Assembly: GCA_902495525.1 (NCBI GenBank)
Contig: CABUXL010000005.1
Coordinates: 1-64,000, forward strand
From: an uncultured Collinsella sp.
GTDB lineage: Bacteria > Actinomycetota > Coriobacteriia > Coriobacteriales > Coriobacteriaceae
DNA length: 64,000 nt
Direction of reading: 5' to 3'
Positions 59,312 through 64,000 of this stretch are shown here, in pieces. How positions within the stretch are numbered: the stretch's first letter is position 1; each line of letters begins with the position of its first letter. The notes under the pieces are model-generated. The model was not told the origin of the DNA and searched no databases. It was given only the letters and a program-made list of their open reading frames with translations. The position numbers and the translations under genes are program-made.

Positions 59312-59414
59312 GGGCTGGAGGTTACCTTTCTAAAAGCCTCTGCGAACCTATTTTGCGTGCTCTGATACCATGGTTTCACCGATTGGGACCAAGGCATCCG
59401 AGGAGCAGTGTTAT

Positions 59415-60932
59415 ATGGGAACTTATCATAGTACACGAGGACGCACTTTATCGTGCTCAAGTAAGGTGGCAATCCGCACTGGCATCGCTCCCGACGGGGG
59501 TTTGTTTGTCTCGGACGAGCTCGGCACCCAGCAGGTCGATATCAGCTCGCTTGCAGCTAAATCGTACTTTGAAATCGCTCAAGATGTGTTGGGAATGTTA
59601 CTGAATGATTACACGGCCGAAGAAATTTCGGCGTGTGTCGACGAGGCATACCGCGGCACGTTCGCGAGTGAAGAGGTTACGCCGCTCGTCAAACTCGACG
59701 CAGCGCCGGGTGCTGACGCCCCTCAGACCTATGTGATGGAGCTCTTTGGCGGCCCCACAAGCGCCTTCAAGGACGTCGCCCTACAGATGCTCCCCCGCCT
59801 CATGGCCCGCACTTCCGCCAAGGACGGCGGCGCCGAGCGCATCATGATCGTCACCGCCACGTCAGGCGACACCGGCAAGGCCGCGCTCGCCGGTTTTGCC
59901 GACGCTCCGGGCACGGGCATCACCGTCTTTTATCCCGAGGGCAAGGTCAGCCGCGTCCAGAACCTGCAGATGTCCACTCAGGAGGGCGATAACGTCGCCG
60001 TCTGCGGAATCCGCGGCAACTTTGACGACGCCCAGAGTGCCGTCAAGCGTATCTTTGCCGATAAGGAGCTTGCCGAGCGCCTGGAGGCCGCCGGCACGGT
60101 GCTTTCGAGCGCCAACTCCATCAATGTCGGCCGTCTGGTACCGCAGGTCGTCTACTACTTTGCCGCCTATGCGCAGCTGCTGCGCGCCGGCGCTATCGAG
60201 GCCGGCGACGCCGTGGAGTTCTGCGTACCGACCGGCAACTTTGGCGATATCCTGGCCGGCTACTATGCCAAGCGTATGGGTCTGCCCGTCGCCAAGCTCA
60301 TCGTCGCGAGCGACAAGAACAACGTGCTCGCCGACTTCTTGACCACCGGCGTCTACGACCGCAACCGTCCGTTCTTCACGACCATCTCGCCGTCGATGGA
60401 CATCCTCATCAGCTCTAACCTGGAGCGCATGCTGTACTTCCTGTCCGATGGCGACTGCGAGCTTGTTGCCGGCCTTATGGAGCAGCTGGCACAGACTGGT
60501 CGCTACGAGGTTCCCGCCGACCTGCTGGCAAAGATTCAGAGCGTCTTTGGCTGCGGTTGGGCCAGCGAGGACGAGGTCCGCGCTGCCATCAAGAGCTGCT
60601 GGGGCGCGAACGGCTACGTGATCGACCCGCACACCGCTTGCGGCTATCACGTCTTTGAAAAGGTCGCTCCCGCCGAGGGCGCCAAGGCCCGCGTGCTGCT
60701 TTCGACCGCCAGCCCCTACAAGTTCCCACGCGCCTGCTGCGACGCCCTGGGTCTCGATGTTCCCGAGGATGATTTTGAGGCTATGCGTGTGCTCGAGCAG
60801 GCCACCAACACGGTCGCCCCGACCCAGCTCGCCGAACTCGAATCCAAACCCGTCCGCTTCGAAGACGTCTGCGACGTCGATGAGATGGCAAGCTACGTCG
60901 AGTCTGCAGCAAAACGAATGAGCACCAACTAG
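59415..60932 (+). CDS. thrC: Threonine synthase
   Basis: A 505-residue PLP enzyme that converts O-phosphohomoserine to threonine. The PLP Lys is in 'GGPTSAFKDVALQMLP'; 'ATSGDTGKAALAGFAD' and 'PTGNFGDILAGYYAKRMG' bind phosphate and cofactor. The N-terminal 'TYHSTRG' segment is family typical. The ORF is open to 59370; the ATG at 59415 has GGAG about 10 bases upstream. A hairpin terminator follows. Confidence 0.95.
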   Translation: MGTYHSTRGRTLSCSSKVAIRTGIAPDGGLFVSDELGTQQVDISSLAAKSYFEIAQDVLGMLLNDYTAEEISACVDEAYRGTFASEEVTPLVKLDAAPGADAPQTYVMELFGGPTSAFKDVALQMLPRLMARTSAKDGGAERIMIVTATSGDTGKAALAGFADAPGTGITVFYPEGKVSRVQNLQMSTQEGDNVAVCGIRGNFDDAQSAVKRIFADKELAERLEAAGTVLSSANSINVGRLVPQVVYYFAAYAQLLRAGAIEAGDAVEFCVPTGNFGDILAGYYAKRMGLPVAKLIVASDKNNVLADFLTTGVYDRNRPFFTTISPSMDILISSNLERMLYFLSDGDCELVAGLMEQLAQTGRYEVPADLLAKIQSVFGCGWASEDEVRAAIKSCWGANGYVIDPHTACGYHVFEKVAPAEGAKARVLLSTASPYKFPRACCDALGLDVPEDDFEAMRVLEQATNTVAPTQLAELESKPVRFEDVCDVDEMASYVESAAKRMSTN

Positions 60933-60944
60933 ATCCCTTATTAA

Positions 60945-60964
60945 GCGCCGGCGAAAGCCGGCGC
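60945..60964 (+). terminator. Terminator of thrC
   Basis: Perfect 8-base stem GCGCCGGC / GCCGGCGC with GAAA loop, then ACCTTCTTTC, 13 bases after the thrC stop. Confidence 0.85.
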
Positions 60965-61009
60965 ACCTTCTTTCATCAGATAACCCCCGGGATGATGACG
61001 AACTGACAT

Positions 61010-61121
61010 GCGGGTCTGCCTGTTTAGTTCGTCGCGAGTTCCGCACGAGCCGGAAAGCACTTAATGTGCTTTCCGAGCGAGCCAGGACTGCCCGAGCAGC
61101 GAACTAAACGGCCAGACCCGC
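61010..61121 (-). repeat. Composite palindrome, family I copy F, in the thrB leader
   Basis: Outer arms 61010-61031 and 61100-61121 (22 bases, two mismatches; contain GTTTAGTTCG) and an inner perfect palindrome GGAAAGCACTT / AATGTGCTTTCC at 61052-61074. On the minus strand the interior has GTCCT (61084-61088) and TGCGGAA (61039-61045), the two conserved loop parts of family I. It ends four bases before the AGGAGGA site of thrB, so it would fold in the thrB leader. Confidence 0.75.
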
Positions 61122-61135
61122 CCAGGAGGACCCAC

Positions 61136-62017
61136 ATGATCAAAATCACCGTCCCAGCAACCAGCGCCAACCTAGGCATCGGCTACGACACCCTCGGCAT
61201 GGCCGTCAGCCTCTACTCGCACTTCACCTTCGAGCGCGCCGACAAGCTCACCATCACGGGCTGCCCCAAGGAGTTCCAAAACGAGAATAACCTGGTCTAT
61301 GTGAGCTTTGTCGATGCGCTGGCCGCATGGGGCGAGCCGGCCTTCCCCGTTGCCATCGACATCCAGACCGACGTGCCCGTCGCCCGCGGCCTGGGCTCCA
61401 GCTCCACCTGCGTCGTCGCCGGCATCATGGCAGCCGCCGCACTGACGGGCCACACCGTCGACCGTGCCGAGCTTGTTCGCATTGCCACCGAAGTCGAGGG
61501 GCATCCTGATAACGTCGCTCCCGCCATCCTTGGCGGCGCCGTCTGCTCCTTTACGCCGACCGACTCGCTGCCCCAGTGCCTGCGCTACGAGGTAAGCGAC
61601 AAGCTTCGTTTTATTACTGTGATTCCACCCTACGAGGTGCATACGAGCGAGGCGCGCAAGGTCGTGCCGCAGGAGATTCCGCTCTCCACCGCCGTGTGGC
61701 AGATGGGCCGCATTGCTGGCATGACGCGCGGTCTGGAGACCGGCGACCTTGACCTGATTGCCGCCGCCAATGACGACCGCATCCAGGAGCCCTATCGCCG
61801 CCGCCTTATCCCCGACTACAACGCCGTGCGCGACACCTGCCTTAACGGAGGCGCCAAGACCATCTGGATCAGCGGCTCGGGCTCGACCCTCATGGCCGTG
61901 ACTGACGACACCATCGTGGCAAAGTTCCTGCAGGTCAAGCTGCGCGAGCAGTTCCCTAAGTGTGATATGCATATCCTCACGTGCGACACGGAAGGCGCTC
62001 AAATCGAGTACCTGTAG
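61136..62017 (+). CDS. thrB: Homoserine kinase
   Basis: A 293-residue GHMP kinase that phosphorylates homoserine. 'VPATSANLGIGYDTLGMAV' at the start and the ATP loop 'PVARGLGSSSTCVVAGI' are the GHMP motifs; 'ISGSGSTLMAV' is the C-terminal motif 3. AGGAGGA before the ATG. It is flanked by two family I palindromes in inverted orientation (61010-61121 and 62041-62167). Works with lysC, asd and thrC; homoserine dehydrogenase is not in this window. Confidence 0.95.
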   Translation: MIKITVPATSANLGIGYDTLGMAVSLYSHFTFERADKLTITGCPKEFQNENNLVYVSFVDALAAWGEPAFPVAIDIQTDVPVARGLGSSSTCVVAGIMAAAALTGHTVDRAELVRIATEVEGHPDNVAPAILGGAVCSFTPTDSLPQCLRYEVSDKLRFITVIPPYEVHTSEARKVVPQEIPLSTAVWQMGRIAGMTRGLETGDLDLIAAANDDRIQEPYRRRLIPDYNAVRDTCLNGGAKTIWISGSGSTLMAVTDDTIVAKFLQVKLREQFPKCDMHILTCDTEGAQIEYL

Positions 62018-62040
62018 ACATCCTCCTCATATACCTGTCC

Positions 62041-62167
62041 GGGACGGTCGGGATATTCCCTCAAAATCGTCCTCGCGCATGAAGGCCCCTTGTCCTGCTC
62101 CTACGGAGCGACGGACAAGGGGCCTTCGCGCTGCGGAATGATTTTGAGGGAATATCCCGACCGTCCC
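62041..62167 (+). repeat. Composite palindrome, family I copy C
   Basis: Outer arms 62041-62068 and 62140-62167 are perfectly complementary (28 bases, with GATATTCCCTCAAAATC). Inner stem GGCCCCTTGTC / GACAAGGGGCC at 62084-62094 and 62114-62124, apex TGCTCCTACGGAGCG. Interior GTCCTCGCGCATG on the left and GCGCTGCGGAATG on the right. It lies between the convergent thrB and engB genes. Confidence 0.88.
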
Positions 62168-62273
62168 TGCGCCTACCTTGCTGAGGATGTCTACAGGGAC
62201 CCACGCTTTGAAGGGGCGCCAGGCTGATAGTTGATTTTTATTGGCAGGGGCTCTTGCTGGTAAGGGGCACTCA

Positions 62274-62864
62274 CTAGAGGCAGGCCTCGGCAATGCGGCG
62301 CTTAAGCTCGTCGATGCCGGTGCCGGTCTGGGAGCTCGTGATGATCACATTCTCGGCAGGAACGTTGAGCTGCTTTTTGATGGCTGCTGCCTGGCGGGCC
62401 TGTTGGGTGCGGCTGAGCTTGTCGGCCTTGGTGAGGCAGACGATAAAGTTGAACTCGTTGCCCTGCAGATAGTCGATCATGTCATGGTCGAGCTTGCTCG
62501 GGTCGTGACGAATATCCACCAGCGACACAACCAGGTTAAAGCTACGCTCCGAGTCGAAGAAGTCGCCGATAAGCTCGGCCCAGCGGTCGCGCTCGGCCTT
62601 GGAGCGACGCGCGAAGCCGTAGCCCGGCAGGTCCACAAAGTGCACGTCGTCGGCCTCAAAAAAGTTGATGTTGCTCGTCTTGCCCGGCGTGCTCGAAACC
62701 TTGACCAGGTTCTTGCGGCCAAAGAGTTTGTTCATGATGGAGGACTTGCCCACGTTGGAGCGGCCAACAAAGCTCACCTCGGGACAGGTGGACTCGGGGA
62801 TCTGCGAAACCTTGCCGTAGCTGGCGACGAACTTGGCAAGCTGGTAGTTAATTGAATCGGCCAT
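62274..62864 (-). CDS. engB: Ribosome biogenesis GTPase YsxC/EngB
   Basis: A 196-residue GTPase needed for large-subunit assembly. G1 is GRSNVGKS, G2 'TPGKTSNINFF', G3 DLPGYG, G4 TKADK and G5 'TSSQTGTG'. The ATG at 62864 has an AAGGAG site at good distance; a GTG two codons upstream is less likely. Same strand as mtnN, which is 40 bases upstream, so they may be co-transcribed. Confidence 0.95.
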   Translation of the reverse strand: MADSINYQLAKFVASYGKVSQIPESTCPEVSFVGRSNVGKSSIMNKLFGRKNLVKVSSTPGKTSNINFFEADDVHFVDLPGYGFARRSKAERDRWAELIGDFFDSERSFNLVVSLVDIRHDPSKLDHDMIDYLQGNEFNFIVCLTKADKLSRTQQARQAAAIKKQLNVPAENVIITSSQTGTGIDELKRRIAEACL

Positions 62865-62903
62865 GGACACTCCTTGGTCGTAGGTTCTTACAAAACGGGC
62901 GTG

Positions 62904-63644
62904 CTATTGCGCGGCGGCGATACGACGAACGATGTCAAGCGTGATGCCGCTCGCGGTGCGAGCGTACTCATCCAGATCGAACTCGCGCTCGCAAAACGCG
63001 TCATATGCCTCGTCACAATTATCGCTGATAGCGCGCAGCACCAGGCAATCGACACCATTCTTGGCCGCGATGTGCGCAATTGCCGCGCCCTCCATCTCGA
63101 CGCAATCGGCATGCGTGGCCTCAATCGCAGCGTTACGCATGGCGTCACCCGTAACAAAGCGGTCACCCGTGGCGATAGTGCCACACAGGAACTGCTTGGG
63201 GTCCTTCTCCGCAGAATTCTCATCCGCCGAGGCATCCACAAATCCATGCTCGGCAAGCACGGCGGCGGCAACATCAACCAACGCCGGCGTCGAGGCAAAC
63301 TCCTCGAGCCCCGGCGCGGACTCGGCGATGAGTGCCGTGTCGGTATCGAGATAGCGCAGGCACTTGCCTATAACCACGTCGTTAATATGGAGCTTAGGGT
63401 TTAGGCCGCCCGCAATACCCGAAAACACAACGGCCTGCGGGGCATATTTGCTGATGAGATGCTGCGTTGCGCCAGCGGCGTTCACGGTCCCCATGCCTGC
63501 CGTCGTGGCGACTACTGTCAGACCCGAAAGCCCACCGTTCACAACGGTCAAGCCCGCCTCCTGCGACTCATGCGCGTCACTCAGCTCTTCCTTAATCTGC
63601 GCAACCTCTTTTTCGAGTGCGCCTATGATCGCGATGGTTGCCAT
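62904..63644 (-). CDS. mtnN: MTA/SAH nucleosidase
   Basis: A 246-residue 5'-methylthioadenosine/S-adenosylhomocysteine nucleosidase. 'IIGALEKEVAQI' at the start, 'VFSGIAGGLNPKLHINDVVIG' (in part), and the catalytic segment 'DCVEMEGAAIAHIA' with 'RAISDNCDE' (Asp) are the family landmarks. It splits MTA and SAH, products of SAM use by radical SAM enzymes and methylases. Start ATG at 63644 after a G-rich site; the frame is open four codons more. Confidence 0.92.
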   Translation of the reverse strand: MATIAIIGALEKEVAQIKEELSDAHESQEAGLTVVNGGLSGLTVVATTAGMGTVNAAGATQHLISKYAPQAVVFSGIAGGLNPKLHINDVVIGKCLRYLDTDTALIAESAPGLEEFASTPALVDVAAAVLAEHGFVDASADENSAEKDPKQFLCGTIATGDRFVTGDAMRNAAIEATHADCVEMEGAAIAHIAAKNGVDCLVLRAISDNCDEAYDAFCEREFDLDEYARTASGITLDIVRRIAAAQ

Positions 63645-63770
63645 GCCATCCCCCAAATCCGTGCAAATTGCTTATCCACGGTATGGTACCAGCATTTTGG
63701 CTCAACCGTGTCAGCACCAAGCCGTTAGGCCAGTACAGCTCGGGTATCATAAAGGGGCAAAAATGGCTTG

Positions 63771-64000
63771 TTAGCCGATGGCCGACCTGAGCTCCGCACG
63801 GCGCTTTTTCATGCCGGCCATGACGGCGTTGCGCAGCTCGGGCATGCGCGCGGTATCCATCTGGGGCACGCCCTCGAGCTTATAGGGAATACCCAGTTGC
63901 TCGTACTTGACGACACCCATCGTGTGATACGGCAGCATTTCCAGGCCCACCACGTTGTGCCATGGAGCGATCAGGCGACCGAGCTTCTCGCATTCCTCCG
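63771..64000 (-). CDS. pflA: Pyruvate formate-lyase activating enzyme, 3' part
   Basis: The gene runs off the right edge of the window; only the last 76 residues are seen. The frame is open to base 64000 and reads ...CEKLGRLIAPWHNVVGLEML, then PYHTMGVVKYEQLGIPYKLE and a helical C-terminus. This 'LPYH.MG..KYE.LG..Y.L' pattern is the conserved end of PflA, the radical SAM enzyme that installs the glycyl radical of pyruvate formate-lyase. It fits a fermenting anaerobe. Confidence 0.88.
   Translation of the reverse strand, partial: EECEKLGRLIAPWHNVVGLEMLPYHTMGVVKYEQLGIPYKLEGVPQMDTARMPELRNAVMAGMKKRRAELRSAIG

Overview
The window is a stretch of a high-GC Gram-positive anaerobe chromosome. Gene content and style point to the Coriobacteriia, most likely Collinsella: a very large fused 2-hydroxyacyl-CoA dehydratase activase, zinc-ribbon membrane proteins, an Asp23/AmaP envelope-stress set, OPT and DUF389 transporters, a pyruvate formate-lyase activase, and high-GC genes with many GTG starts. 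This assignment is inference from gene families; there is no rRNA or other marker in the window. I found no tRNA, rRNA, integrase, transposase gene or classical CRISPR array.

Layout. 0.2-6.7 kb: zinc-ribbon/DUF4234/DUF2752 membrane proteins, a YitT protein, the amaP-DUF2273-asp23 operon and yebC, all on the minus strand. 6.8-12 kb: a large DUF6020 membrane protein, lgt, an Nfu-type protein, a dCMP deaminase and coaX. 12.2-15.9 kb: an OPT transporter, a DUF389 protein and a small lipid-anchored-looking or secreted hypothetical. 16.3-21.8 kb: an AT-rich island carrying a radical-SAM RiPP operon. 21.8-32.4 kb: the giant dehydratase activase with its TetR regulator, a candidate type I toxin-antitoxin pair, a HAD phosphatase, amtB-glnK, a frameshifted CmpB-like gene and an HD phosphohydrolase. 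32.6-39.2 kb: a dxs-type gene and a complete polar amino acid ABC importer ending in a gamma-glutamyl hydrolase. 39.3-50 kb: Hpt plus GGDEF/REC/HD-GYP signalling, hydrolase, COG0731 radical SAM protein, map with SEC-C motif, 2-hydroxyacid dehydrogenase, M18 aminopeptidase, C45-like Ntn hydrolase and phosphofructokinase. 50-56.3 kb: FtsX-type exporter, GyrI-like protein, a broken Abi/ClC junction and ogt. 56.7-64 kb: the threonine pathway (asd, lysC, thrC, thrB), engB, mtnN and the 3' part of pflA.

The most interesting system is the island at 16.5-21.5 kb. On the minus strand, two short tandem genes that are easily missed (20180-20350 and 20007-20171) encode cysteine-rich peptides of 56 and 54 residues (7 and 6 Cys). 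They share their first five positions (M-[DE]-[WY]-I-Q) and a C-terminal pattern, and stand directly before a radical SAM/SPASM maturase, an ABC exporter and a degenerate CPBP-type membrane protein, with a divergent LysR regulator. This has the layout of a RiPP pathway with two precursors; I cannot match the precursors to a named class. The island lies between the intact 3' end of the activase gene and a decayed second copy of that 3' end, which suggests how it arrived or was rearranged.

The second theme is intergenic repeats. There are two arrays of short motifs that alternate in orientation at fixed spacing (six copies every 40 bp at 34464-34679; five copies every 30-32 bp at 55513-55650); a family of four long composite palindromes whose stems differ in sequence but stay self-complementary around a conserved internal loop (49844, 56582, 61010, 62041); a second composite family (29260, 45725); many small palindromes around a CTGTCCC core; and a possible pseudoknotted RNA at 50016-50214. 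Most lie at gene ends and could double as terminators.
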